64,000 bases of DNA from Cupriavidus sp. Lineage in GTDB: Bacteria > Pseudomonadota > Gammaproteobacteria > Burkholderiales > Burkholderiaceae. Positions 30,172-42,017 of this stretch are shown one piece after another. The stretch is taken from contig JAPSLP010000005.1 of assembly GCA_031180665.1 (NCBI GenBank), positions 1 to 64,000 on the forward strand. Direction: 5' to 3'. How positions within the stretch are numbered: position 1 is the stretch's first letter; the number at the start of each line of letters is the position of its first letter. The notes under the pieces are model-generated. The model did no database searches. It saw nothing but the letters and a program-made list of their open reading frames with translations, and was not told the DNA's origin. The translations under genes were made by a program, and so were the position numbers.

Positions 30172-30317
30172 GGAGTCCCAACAAGGGGCCGGCCTCGGGC
30201 CGGCGTGGTTCATTCTTCCGCGGTTATTGTTTCGCGGCCGCCGCCGATCGCCTCGGCGAGCGCCGATGGCCTCGGCACACCGTTGCGGCGGCGCGTGTGC
30301 GGCGCCGCGCAGGCGCG

Positions 30318-30458
30318 TATAATACCGCGCATCGCCGAGTTAACTGACAACTTGCGGGGCGATACCGTCTCATCAGGACGTGCTGAAAATACCGCTAAAG
30401 CGTCGCCGCCCGGACTGAACATGGTTGGCACGCAATAGCTAACCTGGAGAAAAAGTTC
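30318..30458 (+). promoter_or_regulatory. metK promoter and structured leader
   Basis: A perfect -10 TATAAT at 30318-30323 gives a leader of about 130 nt. The RNA could fold into a closing stem (GGCGA near 30358 with TCGCC near 30403), enclosing a CGTC/GACG hairpin with a 7-nt loop and a small CGC-TAAA-GCG hairpin, a three-way-junction shape. It does not match SAM-I, SAM-II or SAH consensus as I know them. There is no T-run terminator; GGAGA stands 8 bp before the GTG start. Function as a cis-regulatory RNA is only a hypothesis. Confidence 0.45.
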
Positions 30459-31622
<1,164 letters not shown>

Positions 31623-31635
31623 TCCTTCCGGTGTT

Positions 31636-31672
31636 CTCCCTCTCCCGCCCGCGGGAGAGGGCCGGGCGAGCG
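31636..31672. repeat. Palindromic interspersed repeat, family 2, copy b
   Basis: CTCCCTCTCCCGCCCGCGGGAGAGGGCCGGG between the convergent metK and Hsp20 genes. It forms a strong hairpin and may terminate transcription. Confidence 0.75.
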
Positions 31673-31707
31673 GGGCAGCGGCGCTTCCTGCGCCGCTGCC
31701 TTCCCTC

Positions 31708-32124
31708 TTACCCCACCTTTACCTCGATCCGCCGCGGCTGCGCTTCGGCCTGCTTCGGAATCCGCAGATTCAGCACGCCGTCCTTGAGCACCGCCGAGAT
31801 CGCGCTGCTGTCCAGCTCGCGGCTCAGCGTGAACACGCGCTTGTAGCGCGCGATCTGCACCTCGGCATAGACCGGCTCCAGCCCTTCGGGCATTTCCTGG
31901 CGAATCTCGCCCTCGATGGTCAGGCTGTCGCGGTCGGCGCGCACCTGCAGCGTGTCGCGCGACACGCCTGGCAGGTCGGCCAGCAGCGTGATGCCGGTCG
32001 AATCCTCGGTCACGTCCACACGCGGCAACAGCGTTGCGTTGGCGGCGGCGTTGCCGTTGTCGTTCTTCCCGCTGACGTTCGCGTTCCGGTCCTGGTCGGT
32101 CCGGGTGACGGCTTGATCGTTCAT
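31708..32124 (-). CDS. Small heat-shock protein Hsp20 (second of a pair)
   Basis: A 138-aa alpha-crystallin-domain chaperone that holds unfolded proteins. The alpha-crystallin domain spans residues about 40-130, with LADLPGVSRDTLQV and the terminal LKDGVLNLRIPK (G-x-L motif). The N-terminal arm is hydrophilic and Asn-rich. AGGAGG lies 6 bp before the ATG. It follows the other Hsp20 gene by 31 bp and is probably co-transcribed. Confidence 0.93.
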   Translation of the reverse strand: MNDQAVTRTDQDRNANVSGKNDNGNAAANATLLPRVDVTEDSTGITLLADLPGVSRDTLQVRADRDSLTIEGEIRQEMPEGLEPVYAEVQIARYKRVFTLSRELDSSAISAVLKDGVLNLRIPKQAEAQPRRIEVKVG

Positions 32125-32155
32125 GATGAACCTCCTGCTCAGTGCAATCATCGGG

Positions 32156-32671
32156 TCAGTTCACGGTGATCCGGCGCGGCTGGGCCGATTCCTGGCGTGC
32201 GATCGAGATCCGCAGCAGCCCGTCGCGATACGTGGCATCGATCCTGGCGGTATCGACATCCTCCGGCAGCGAAATCACGCGCCGGAAGCTGCCGTTGAAG
32301 CGCTCGCGCACGTAGACGTTGGTGTTCTCACCCCGCGGCGACGCGCCCGAGGCCGGCTGGCCCTGCTGGCCGGCTTGCTGATCTGCCGACTGGCCGGTCT
32401 GCCCGGTGCGCTCCATCTGCGCGCTGCGCTCGCCGGCGATGGTCAGCAGGCCGCGGTCGACGCTGACCTCCAGCGTGGACGGATCGATACCCGGCGCGAA
32501 GGCATAGACCTCGACGCTGGACGGCGTCATGCCGATATTGACGGCCGGAAAGGCGCCGCGCGCGACCGCGCGGATGCTGCTCGGCGTCGTGAGGAACTGT
32601 TGCAGTTCGCGCTGCAGCCGGTCGAATTCGGCAAACAGGCTGCCCGGAGAATTCAGCAACGATGCGTACAT
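32156..32671 (-). CDS. Small heat-shock protein Hsp20 (first of a pair)
   Basis: A 171-aa alpha-crystallin-type chaperone. It contains VEVYAFAPGIDPSTLEVSVDRGLLTIAGER and the terminal YRDGLLRISI. A Gln/Gly-rich insert of about 26 residues (near 90-115) enlarges the loop between strands 5 and 6 that mediates dimer exchange. GGAGG stands 7 bp before the ATG. A sigma-32-like promoter lies about 90 bp upstream. Confidence 0.93.
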   Translation of the reverse strand: MYASLLNSPGSLFAEFDRLQRELQQFLTTPSSIRAVARGAFPAVNIGMTPSSVEVYAFAPGIDPSTLEVSVDRGLLTIAGERSAQMERTGQTGQSADQQAGQQGQPASGASPRGENTNVYVRERFNGSFRRVISLPEDVDTARIDATYRDGLLRISIARQESAQPRRITVN

Positions 32672-32762
32672 GGCAATACCTCCTTGCTCCTAGCTACTCG
32701 TGCATTCGGACCGGCGCGGCCGGCCCCTGCGTGCCGGACCTGGCCGGCGCGCTTCGACACGA

Positions 32763-32790
32763 ATGTAGTGTCGGACGCCGTCGCTTCAAG
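32763..32790 (-). promoter_or_regulatory. Candidate sigma-32 promoter of the hsp20 pair
   Basis: On the minus strand CTTGAA (32790-32785), a 14-bp spacer and CACTACAT (32770-32763). The -35 is perfect and the -10 partial (4 of 8). Same architecture and spacing as the hslV candidate. Confidence 0.45.
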
Positions 32791-32891
32791 AGTCGGAAAC
32801 GTGACCGGACGCCGGCGCCCGAAGCCTCCCGTGGCACGGCGGTAGAATCGCGCCATCAGGCGTGGCACACGCCAGCATGCCGAGGAATCCC

Positions 32892-33845
32892 ATGTCCGTT
32901 CAAACCGCTGTCCCTCCCGCCGCGCCTTCGACTGGCGCGGCGCCGTCCGCCGCTGCCGGCGGGCTGGACCTGATCCGCCCGCAGCCCTATACCGACTGGG
33001 CGCCGCAGCTGCGCGCCGAAACGGCCGCGGGCCTGCGCCGCGAACTCGAGCAGGGCGCCGTGCTGTATTTCCCCGACCTGCATTTCCGCTTCGAGCCGGG
33101 CGAGGAACGTTTCCTCGACAGCCGCTGGTCCGACGGCAAGTCCAAGAACATCAACCTGCGCGCCAACGACACCGCGGTGCGCGGCGCCGCGGGCAACCCC
33201 AAGGACCTCGCCGATCTGTATGCGCTGATCCGGCGCTATGCCGAATACAGCGAACGGCTGGTGCTGTCGCTGTTCCCCGAATACGGCCCGCATCTGGAGC
33301 GCGCCGGCACCTCGCTGCGCCCCAGCGAGATCGCCGGGCGCCCGGTCAGCTGGCGCAAGGACGACACGCGGCTGCACGTGGACTCGTTCCCGTCCAATCC
33401 GCTGCTCGGCAAGCGCCTGCTGCGCGTATTCCACAACATCGATCCGCAGGCGCCGCGGGTGTGGCGCGTCGGTGAGCCGTTCGCCGACTTCGCCAGGCGC
33501 TTCGTGCCCCGCACCAAGGGCATGTGGCCGGGGCAGGCCTGGCTGATGAAGCAATTGCATATCACCAAGCGCGAGCGCTCGGAATACGACCACCGCATGC
33601 TGCAGCTGCACGACATGGCCAAGGCCGACCTGGACTACCAGGCGACGGTGCCGCAGCAGGAATTCCACTTCCCGCCGGGCTCGACCTGGATCGTCTTCAG
33701 CGATCAGGTGCTGCACGCCGCCATGCGCGGCCGCGCGATGATGGAGCAGACCTACTACCTCGATCCGCGCGCGATCTCGGACCACACCCACTCGCCGGAA
33801 GCGGTGCTGTCGCGGATGCTCGGCAAGCCGATGCTGCGCGCATGA
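32892..33845 (+). CDS. kdoO: Kdo hydroxylase family protein (Fe/2-oxoglutarate dioxygenase)
   Basis: A 317-aa protein resembling KdoO, which hydroxylates the Kdo sugar of lipopolysaccharide inner core to Ko in Burkholderia, Ralstonia and Yersinia. The pattern TRLHVDSFPSNP holds the H-x-D metal ligands and VLHAAMRGRAMMEQTYYL the distal His and 2-oxoglutarate-binding Arg. The ATG at 32892 follows GAGGA; upstream in-frame ATGs lack one. Its LPS role fits the LpxL-type genes a few kilobases away. Confidence 0.85.
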   Translation: MSVQTAVPPAAPSTGAAPSAAAGGLDLIRPQPYTDWAPQLRAETAAGLRRELEQGAVLYFPDLHFRFEPGEERFLDSRWSDGKSKNINLRANDTAVRGAAGNPKDLADLYALIRRYAEYSERLVLSLFPEYGPHLERAGTSLRPSEIAGRPVSWRKDDTRLHVDSFPSNPLLGKRLLRVFHNIDPQAPRVWRVGEPFADFARRFVPRTKGMWPGQAWLMKQLHITKRERSEYDHRMLQLHDMAKADLDYQATVPQQEFHFPPGSTWIVFSDQVLHAAMRGRAMMEQTYYLDPRAISDHTHSPEAVLSRMLGKPMLRA

Positions 33846-33854
33846 CGCGGTAGA

Positions 33855-33924
33855 TGTCGTTCCGGCGAAAGCGGGGATCCGGCGTCCTCGCATGTCGCTG
33901 GGTCCCCGCCTGCGCGGGGACGAC
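33855..33924. repeat. Palindromic interspersed repeat, family 1, copy D
   Basis: Element starting TGTCGTTCCGGCGAAAGCGG and ending GCGCGGGGACGA, 9 bp after the Kdo hydroxylase stop codon. Confidence 0.85.
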
Positions 33925-34138
33925 GGATCCGCTCGGCGAAATGCAGGCGCGTTGCCGCGCCCTGTCTTCCCGGCCGCGCGCTGGCAGTGCAGCCCCTCCG
34001 CGTTCCCCTCCTACCGCCTCCACAAAGCGCCTACACTGGGCAGCATAGACCGCGTTCGCGCCTCGTCCGCCGGCCCTCCGTGGCAGCCCGACGCGCGAAG
34101 CAAGCGGCGCGCCGACTTGCCATCGTGCGAGGGGACAA

Positions 34139-35698
34139 ATGGAAACCAGTTTCGATTACATCGTGATCGGGGGCGGCGCGGCGGCGTGCGCGCTGGCCGG
34201 CAGGCTCGCCGACAGCGGCAGCGAATCGATCGCACTGCTCGAGGCCGCCTGGCCCGACGATGATGCGCCGGACTGGGGACCCTATCTGCGCGGCGCGCCA
34301 TCCGACTACGACGGCTGGGCCGAGGCCGGCTGCGACGGCTGGTCCTGGGACGATGTGCTGCCGTGCTTTCGCCGCGCCGAATGCAATACCCGCGTGATGG
34401 GGCGCGACGACGACCCCTGGCATGGCGGTAACGGTCCGCTGCATGTCGGCGACCCTCCGGCGCCTTCGCCGCTGGCCCGCTACTTCGTCGAATCGGCCGC
34501 GCACGCCGGCCACCCGCGCAACGACGACTTCAACGGTCCTCGACAGGAGGGTGTGGGCTGGTTCCAGAGCGCCCGCCATCGCGGCGAGCCGTGGAGCGCG
34601 GCGCGCGCCTACCTGCATCGCGGCGTCGGCGGCAATCTGCAGGTCCTGCACGGCGTGCAGGCGCAGCGCATCCTGTTCGAAGGACGGCGCGCGGTCGGCG
34701 TGCAGGCGCTGCGCCATGGCAGGCCGGTCCGGTTGCGCGCGCGGCGCGAGGTGGTGCTGGCCGCCGGCGCGATCGGCTCGCCGCAGCTGCTGATGGTCTC
34801 GGGTATCGGTCCCGCCGATCATCTGCGCGAGCACGGCATCTGCGTGGTGCAGCACCTGCCCGGCGTAGGAGCGAACCTGCAGCAGCCAGTCGGCATGCTG
34901 CTGCACAAGCGCGGCCCGACGCCGCCGTCGCTGCGGCAATCGTTCGGGCCGCGCTGGTTCGGCGCCGATTCCTCGCTCGGCAGGTCGCTCGCCGCGGCAT
35001 GGCACTGGCTGCGGCATGGCGCCGGACTCGGCGGGCGGCGCAGCCCGCTCGCGCAGGCGGAGCCCATCAGCGCGGGCGCGCTGCTCAAGAGCCGGCCCGA
35101 ACTGCCCGAACCGGATCTGCAACTGCGCTTCGTGGTCGGGCCCGATCATGCGCGCGGCGACGGTGCCGGGCACGGCCAGAGCTACGGTTGCCGCGTGCTG
35201 CTGCTGCGTCCGCGCAGCCGCGGACAGTTGCGGCTGGCGGGCAGCGATCCGCAGCGGCGGCCGTTGATCGACGCGGGCCTGCTCGGCGATGCGCAAGACG
35301 TGCGGGACCTGACCGCGGGCGTCGCGCTGGTGCGGCGTATCCTGGCGCAGCCGCCGCTGGCCGCGTTCGGCGGCAAGGCGCTGTATTGCGGCGGGGTGCG
35401 CGCCGATCCCGGTGACGACGCGGCCATCGACGCGCTGGTCCGCGCCCATGCGGAAGGCGCCGAGCGGCCGGCCGGCACTTGCCGGATGGGCATCGACGCG
35501 CTGTCGGTGGTCGATCCGCAATTGCGCGTGCGTGGGGTCGAGGCGCTGCGCGTCGCCGATGCGTCGATCATGCCGACGCTGGCCGGCGGCGATGCCGATG
35601 CGCCGGCGATCATGATCGGCGAGCGCGCGCACGACCTGATCCGCCACGGGCCGCGGGTGCGGCTGCGCGCGCTGGAGACCCTGCTGGCGCGCGCCTGA
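34139..35698 (+). CDS. GMC-family oxidoreductase, degenerate, possibly inactive
   Basis: A 519-aa flavoprotein-like member of the glucose-methanol-choline family. Present are the FAD dinucleotide motif VIGGGAAACALAGRL (from G11), the RGAPSDYD segment (51-58), signature 2 (GAIGSPQLLMVSGIG) and the C-terminal ALRVADASIMPTLAGG. Missing are about 50 residues normally found between the first E-x-G strand (E35) and RG..DYD, which contain GMC signature 1 (GGSS-x-x-N). The catalytic His of the HPxGT-type motif is Arg (R443 in ERPAGTCRMG), the catalytic His/Asn of PT-x-x-x-N is Asp (D485), and NLQDH reads NLQQP. The reading frame is intact, so this is either a specialised or an inactive enzyme, not a simple pseudogene. 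Confidence 0.8.
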   Translation: METSFDYIVIGGGAAACALAGRLADSGSESIALLEAAWPDDDAPDWGPYLRGAPSDYDGWAEAGCDGWSWDDVLPCFRRAECNTRVMGRDDDPWHGGNGPLHVGDPPAPSPLARYFVESAAHAGHPRNDDFNGPRQEGVGWFQSARHRGEPWSAARAYLHRGVGGNLQVLHGVQAQRILFEGRRAVGVQALRHGRPVRLRARREVVLAAGAIGSPQLLMVSGIGPADHLREHGICVVQHLPGVGANLQQPVGMLLHKRGPTPPSLRQSFGPRWFGADSSLGRSLAAAWHWLRHGAGLGGRRSPLAQAEPISAGALLKSRPELPEPDLQLRFVVGPDHARGDGAGHGQSYGCRVLLLRPRSRGQLRLAGSDPQRRPLIDAGLLGDAQDVRDLTAGVALVRRILAQPPLAAFGGKALYCGGVRADPGDDAAIDALVRAHAEGAERPAGTCRMGIDALSVVDPQLRVRGVEALRVADASIMPTLAGGDADAPAIMIGERAHDLIRHGPRVRLRALETLLARA

Positions 35699-35854
35699 GC
35701 GGCGCGCTGCGTAAGGCGGCCGCCGGTTTTTCCAGCAATTGCCGCATTCCTTTCCCTTTTCGGTACGCCGATACAGGCGCCGGGGCCCCGCGCAGCCCGC
35801 GCGGCCGCGCGCAAGCCTTACCCTGTGGGCCGACCATCGAAGGGGAGAGCCACC

Positions 35855-36295
35855 GTGCAGAACACAAGGACAACCAGGGCCGCGGTCCCGCATGCCGGCT
35901 GGGCCGACGTGGACGCGCGCCGTCGCCAGCCGCCCGCCACCTCCATGGCCACCACCACCGCCGCCGCCCTGCCGCCGTCCCGCCGCATCGACTGGATCGA
36001 AAGCGGCGGCCACAACGCCCCCGATCGTGGCGCCGACGGATTGCGGCGTGTCTGGATCGCCCTCGGGGCCTTGGCGCGCCAGCATCGCGCGCTGGCGACC
36101 GTGGTCATGGCTACGGCGATGTCGCTGCCGATCGGCCTGGCGGGCGCCGTGGTGCTGGTTCGCGGCGACCCGCGATCGCTCAACCCGGGCGTGGCAATGA
36201 TCCTCGCGGCCACGGGCCTGTGGTGCGGCACCTGCTGCCTGTCCTATCTGGATGAATGCCGGCGCCGGCTGCGCGACAGCGAATCCAACGAGTAG
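35855..36295 (+). CDS. Small hypothetical membrane protein
   Basis: A 146-aa protein with two predicted transmembrane segments, near ALATVVMATAMSLPIGLAGAVVLV and NPGVAMILAATGLWCGTCCL, a basic N-terminal half of about 70 residues and a charged C-terminus. The GTG at 35855 is preferred because AGGGGAG lies 8 bp before it. No family is recognised. The first half is low in conservation signals, so the call rests on the ribosome site, membrane segments and position. Confidence 0.5.
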   Translation: MQNTRTTRAAVPHAGWADVDARRRQPPATSMATTTAAALPPSRRIDWIESGGHNAPDRGADGLRRVWIALGALARQHRALATVVMATAMSLPIGLAGAVVLVRGDPRSLNPGVAMILAATGLWCGTCCLSYLDECRRRLRDSESNE

Positions 36296-36316
36296 CGCTG
36301 AGCGCAACCGCTGCGA

Positions 36317-37984
36317 TCAAACCGGCCAGGCCCGCTCGATCAGCCGTCCCAGTTGCGCCGCGCTGCCATCGAGCGTGCCGAACACGCGCCCATGCTGCCG
36401 CTCGAGCCGGCTGGCGACGAAACGCCCGGCGCTGTCGGCATCGCCGTGTGCGAGCATCAGCGCCGCCTGCGCCGTCAGCACCAGGCCCTGGGCGAAACGG
36501 CGTGCGCTGGTTTCCTGCTCTTCGGGCGCGGCACGGAGCATCGCCTGCAGCGAAGCGAGTTCGGCGCGCACCGCGGCATGCCCCCCGGCGCGCTGGCCGA
36601 GATCCTGCAGCAGCCGCAGCGCATCGTCGGGACTGCGCTGGATCGCGCGCAGCACGTCCAGGCACATGATGTTGCCGGATCCCTCCCAGATCGAATTGAC
36701 CGGCGCCTCGCGGTAGAGCCGCGCCATCGGTCCTTCCTCGACGTAGCCGTTGCCGCCCCAGACCTCCATTGCCTCGCCGGTCGCCTCGATCGCGCGCTTG
36801 CAGATCCAGAACTTGGCGGCGGGCGTCACGATGCGTTTCCATGCGCCGGCCAGCGGGTCGGTGGCGGCATGTTCGAACGCATGCGCGAGCTCCATCATCA
36901 GCAACGTCGCGGCCTCGCTCTCGAGCGCGAGATCGGCCAGCACATTGCGCATCAGCGGCTGATCGGCGAGCCGCTTGCCGAAGGCGCTGCGATGGCGCGC
37001 ATGGTGGATCGACTGCACCAGCGCGGTTCGCAGCAGCGCGGCGCTGCCGATCACGCAATCGAGCCGGGTGTTGGTGGCCATCTCGATGATGGTCGGAATG
37101 CCGCGTCCTTCCTCGCCGATCAGGATGCCGCTGGCCCCGCGGAATTCGACCTCGCTGCTGGCGTTGGAGCGGTTGCCGAGCTTGTCCTTGAGCCGCTGGA
37201 TCTGGATCGCATTGCGGCTGCCGTCGTCGCGAAAGCGCGGCACGAAGAAGCACGACAGCGGCCCGTCCTCGGCGCCCATGCGGGCCACCACCAGATGCGC
37301 GTCGCACATCGGCGCGGAGAAGAACCACTTGTGGCCGGTCAGCGCGTACTCGGCGCCGCGGCCCTCGCCGCGCAGCGGCCGCGCCACCGTGGTGTTGGCG
37401 CGCACATCCGAGCCGCCCTGCTTCTCGGTCATGCCCATGCCGATCATCACCGCGCGCTTGTCGCGCCAGGGCAGATCCTCGGGATCGTGCGCGGTCGCAT
37501 AGAGCCGCGGCGCGAGCTCGCTGAACAGCGCGGCCTCCTTCTGCAGGACCGGGATGCTGGCGAAGGTCATCGTCGCCGGGCACAGCGAGCCCGATTCGAG
37601 CTGCGCCTGCAGGAAATAGCCCGCAGTGCGGGCGGCCCAGGCGCCGGGGCGCGGCTGCGCGAACGGCAACGCGTGCAACTGGCGGCTGCGCAGCAGCGAC
37701 AGCAGCGCATGCCAGCTCGGGTCGAAGCGGACCTGATCGATCCGTTCGCCGGTGCGGCTATGGGTGTGCAATTCGGGCGGATGGCGATTGGCCTGGTCGG
37801 CCCAGGCCTGGACCTCGGGCTGGCCCAGCATCGCGCCGAACTCGCGCAGCTCCCCGGCATGCCAGCCGCCGCCAAGGCGTTCGAGCGCGGCGCCGAGCGC
37901 GGTGTCGATGGCGAAGGGATTGTGGTGCGCCAGGTCGGGGACCTGATTGAAGACGCGGTGGGTGGCGGCCTCGCTGGTGCTCAT
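36317..37984 (-). CDS. aidB: AidB-like acyl-CoA dehydrogenase family protein
   Basis: A 555-aa flavoprotein of the isovaleryl-CoA dehydrogenase-like branch that includes E. coli AidB. It has MGMTEKQGGSDVRANTTVA (FAD contact), ALTGHKWFFSAPM and the C-terminal AIEATGEAMEVWGGNGYVEEGP. AidB-type proteins have a C-terminal DNA-binding extension and are linked to alkylation-damage response; true dehydrogenase activity is weak. Length (AidB is about 540 aa) fits. GGAGACACC precedes the ATG. It is divergent from the thiC leader. Confidence 0.88.
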   Translation of the reverse strand: MSTSEAATHRVFNQVPDLAHHNPFAIDTALGAALERLGGGWHAGELREFGAMLGQPEVQAWADQANRHPPELHTHSRTGERIDQVRFDPSWHALLSLLRSRQLHALPFAQPRPGAWAARTAGYFLQAQLESGSLCPATMTFASIPVLQKEAALFSELAPRLYATAHDPEDLPWRDKRAVMIGMGMTEKQGGSDVRANTTVARPLRGEGRGAEYALTGHKWFFSAPMCDAHLVVARMGAEDGPLSCFFVPRFRDDGSRNAIQIQRLKDKLGNRSNASSEVEFRGASGILIGEEGRGIPTIIEMATNTRLDCVIGSAALLRTALVQSIHHARHRSAFGKRLADQPLMRNVLADLALESEAATLLMMELAHAFEHAATDPLAGAWKRIVTPAAKFWICKRAIEATGEAMEVWGGNGYVEEGPMARLYREAPVNSIWEGSGNIMCLDVLRAIQRSPDDALRLLQDLGQRAGGHAAVRAELASLQAMLRAAPEEQETSARRFAQGLVLTAQAALMLAHGDADSAGRFVASRLERQHGRVFGTLDGSAAQLGRLIERAWPV

Positions 37985-38232
37985 GGTGTCTCCTGTGGCG
38001 GACGCTTCTGTCTCTGCCCATGCGGTTGCGGTTGCAATCGTCGGCGACCGGCGCGCGTGCGGACACGCTCGCTGTCTGCATGGTAGAGCAACGCGCGAGG
38101 CCCTGGCTGCGGGCGACGCAGGCGGCCCGGGCGTCACGCCGAACGGACGATCCGATACCGCAGCGCACCACAGTCCGAATGAAACAAGGCTGGCGCAGCC
38201 AGTTCCCTTGTGCTTAAATTGGCCCCGTTGGA

Positions 38233-38319
38233 TGAAACAGGGGTGCCGTGCGGATTGGCCGCGCGGCTGAGAGAGTCCCTTCGAACCCGATCCGGTTAGT
38301 ACCGGCGTGGGAAGTTTCA
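38233..38319 (+). ncRNA. TPP riboswitch (THI element) upstream of thiC
   Basis: All conserved parts are present: P1 TGAAAC/GTTTCA (38233-38238 with 38314-38319), AGGGGTGCC, the CTGAGAGAG pyrimidine-sensing loop, CCCTTCGAACCCGATCCGG and GTACCGGCGTGGGAAG. An extended -10 box TGCTTAAAT (38211-38219) lies just upstream. A strong hairpin follows at 38362-38385. It senses thiamine diphosphate and represses the thiCOSGE operon. Confidence 0.96.
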
Positions 38320-38323
38320 CTGA

Positions 38324-40333
<2,010 letters not shown>

Positions 40334-40342
40334 GCGGGCGTT

Positions 40343-40430
40343 TGTCGTTCCCGCGGACGCGGGAGCCCAGCGGCTTTCTTTCGCGGCGGAAGGTGGAAGA
40401 CGCTGGGACCCCGCGTGCGCGGGGGCGACG
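40343..40430. repeat. Palindromic interspersed repeat, family 1, copy E
   Basis: Longer variant of family 1 with about 19 extra bp in the core, between thiC and thiO. It begins TTGTCGTTCCCGCGGACGCG and ends GCGCGGGGGCGACG. Confidence 0.8.
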
Positions 40431-40495
40431 AAGTTGCCGACGCGTGAAACCGACGTTCCCGGGCCCGCCACGGGCGGGCTGGCACAATACACCCC

Positions 40496-41692
40496 ATGAA
40501 ACAGCAGTTTGACGTCGCCATTCTCGGCGCCGGCCTGGCCGGACGCCTGGCCGCCTGGCGCCTGGTCCGCGCCGGCCTGCGCGTGGCCCTGGTCGAACGC
40601 GCCGGTCCCGACGGCGCGGGCGCGGCGGCCCATGTCGCCGCCGCGATGCTCGCGCCGCTGGCCGAATCGGCCATCAGCGAGCGCCGCATCGTCGAGCTCG
40701 GCATCGCCAGCGTGGACCTGTGGCGCGCATGGGTGGCCGAGCTGAACGCCGAACAGGCGGAGGAGCCCACCGCGGTCGATCCGGTCTTCTTCCAGGAGGA
40801 CGGCACGCTGGTGGTCTGGCACGCCCACGACCGCGGCGAGATGCCGTTGTTTACTAGCCGCATTCGCGCCGTGTCGCCGCCCGAACTGGTCGCCGAGCGG
40901 TTGCGCCGGCTCGACGCGGCCGGCATCGCGTCGCTGGAGCCGGCGCTGGCCGGCCGCTTCCAGCAAGGGCTGCTGCTCGAGGGCGAAGGGCAACTGGACA
41001 ACCGCGGCACGCTGCGCGCGCTGCTGGCCTGCGCGGTCTCCGCCGGCGTGCACTGCGTCTGGGAAGCGGGCGAGATCGACGAGCGCGATCTGCCGCGGCT
41101 TGGCATCGGCGCCCGCGTCGTGCTCGATTGCCGCGGCCTGGGCGCGCGTGCGGCGTGGCCCGCCGAGGGGGGCGCCGGCGGGGGCGGGATGCCGGGCCTG
41201 CGCGGCCTGCGCGGCGAGGTGGTGCGGGTATTCGCGCCCGAGGTCTCGCTGCACCGGCCGGTGCGGCTGCTGCATCCGCGCTATCCGATCTATATCGCCC
41301 CCAAGCCCAACCATCTGTACGTGATCGGCGCCACCGAACTGGAAAGCGAGGATGACTCGCCGATGAGCGTGCGCTCCGCGCTGGAGCTGCTATCGGCCGC
41401 GTATTCGCTGCACCCGGCGTTCGGCGAGGCACGCGTGCTGGAGCTGAACGTGCAGCGCCGGCCCACGCGTCCCGATCATCTGCCCGCGGTGCGGGTCGAC
41501 GAGCAGGCCCGCGTGGTGCGCCTCAATGGCCTGTACCGGCACGGCTTCCTGATCGCCCCGGCGGTGGTCGAGGCGGCCTGCGAAGTCGTGCGCGCGCTCG
41601 CCGACGGCGATCCCGCCGCGCATGCGGTGCCCGCCTCGGCCCGCTGGCCGGGCATGATCGCGCCGGTGCATGGCAACGCGGTGCTGCACTGA
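40496..41692 (+). CDS. thiO: FAD-dependent glycine oxidase ThiO
   Basis: A 398-aa D-amino-acid-oxidase-fold flavoenzyme that oxidises glycine to the imine used for thiazole synthesis. It has a GxGxxG dinucleotide fold at the N-terminus (ILGAGLAGRLAAWRL), AAAHVAAAMLAPLAE and the C-terminal segment LNGLYRHGFLIAPAVVE. Member of the thiC operon after a repeat element. Confidence 0.92.
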   Translation: MKQQFDVAILGAGLAGRLAAWRLVRAGLRVALVERAGPDGAGAAAHVAAAMLAPLAESAISERRIVELGIASVDLWRAWVAELNAEQAEEPTAVDPVFFQEDGTLVVWHAHDRGEMPLFTSRIRAVSPPELVAERLRRLDAAGIASLEPALAGRFQQGLLLEGEGQLDNRGTLRALLACAVSAGVHCVWEAGEIDERDLPRLGIGARVVLDCRGLGARAAWPAEGGAGGGGMPGLRGLRGEVVRVFAPEVSLHRPVRLLHPRYPIYIAPKPNHLYVIGATELESEDDSPMSVRSALELLSAAYSLHPAFGEARVLELNVQRRPTRPDHLPAVRVDEQARVVRLNGLYRHGFLIAPAVVEAACEVVRALADGDPAAHAVPASARWPGMIAPVHGNAVLH

Positions 41693-41815
41693 TGCCGGCA
41701 TCATGCCACCCTGCGCCGCCGAATCCGACGCAACCGCCCAGGGCGCTCGTTCGTCGAGCGTCTCCTTGCCCGGTTCGTCCTTACCGATGACTCGATGACA
41801 CACGCGCTGAACACC

Positions 41816-42013
41816 ATGGAAATCCTGCTCAATGGCAAGCCGCTGGCGCTGAACGCGTCCGCCACGCTGGCCGACGCGGTGGCCGCGGCGCAGATCCCGC
41901 CACCGTTCGCGGCCGCGCTCAACGGCCGCTTCGTACCGCGCGCCGCCCATGCGGATACGCCGCTGTCCGCCGGCGACCGCATCGATCTCGTGCAACCCGT
42001 TACCGGAGGCTGA
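41816..42013 (+). CDS. thiS: Sulfur carrier protein ThiS
   Basis: A 65-aa ubiquitin-fold protein ending in the essential Gly-Gly (QPVTGG) that is thiocarboxylated and donates sulfur for the thiazole ring. The ATG at 41816 gives the conserved MEILLNGKPL start; an upstream ATG (41795) adds seven residues. It is 4 bp from thiG. Confidence 0.94.
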   Translation: MEILLNGKPLALNASATLADAVAAAQIPPPFAAALNGRFVPRAAHADTPLSAGDRIDLVQPVTGG

Positions 42014-42017
42014 TCCC

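Noticed and set aside
30330..30458. SAM-II, SAM-I or SAH riboswitch before metK
   Set aside because: Core motifs (GATTTG/GCTAAA pair, GAGGAGCG/AGGCTCGG) are absent or partial, so no class is assigned.
34139..35698. Frameshifted pseudogene
   Set aside because: The frame is open end to end with good start signals; only motifs are lost.
35700..35854. Coding sequence upstream of the small membrane protein
   Set aside because: No start with ribosome site and no conserved pattern.
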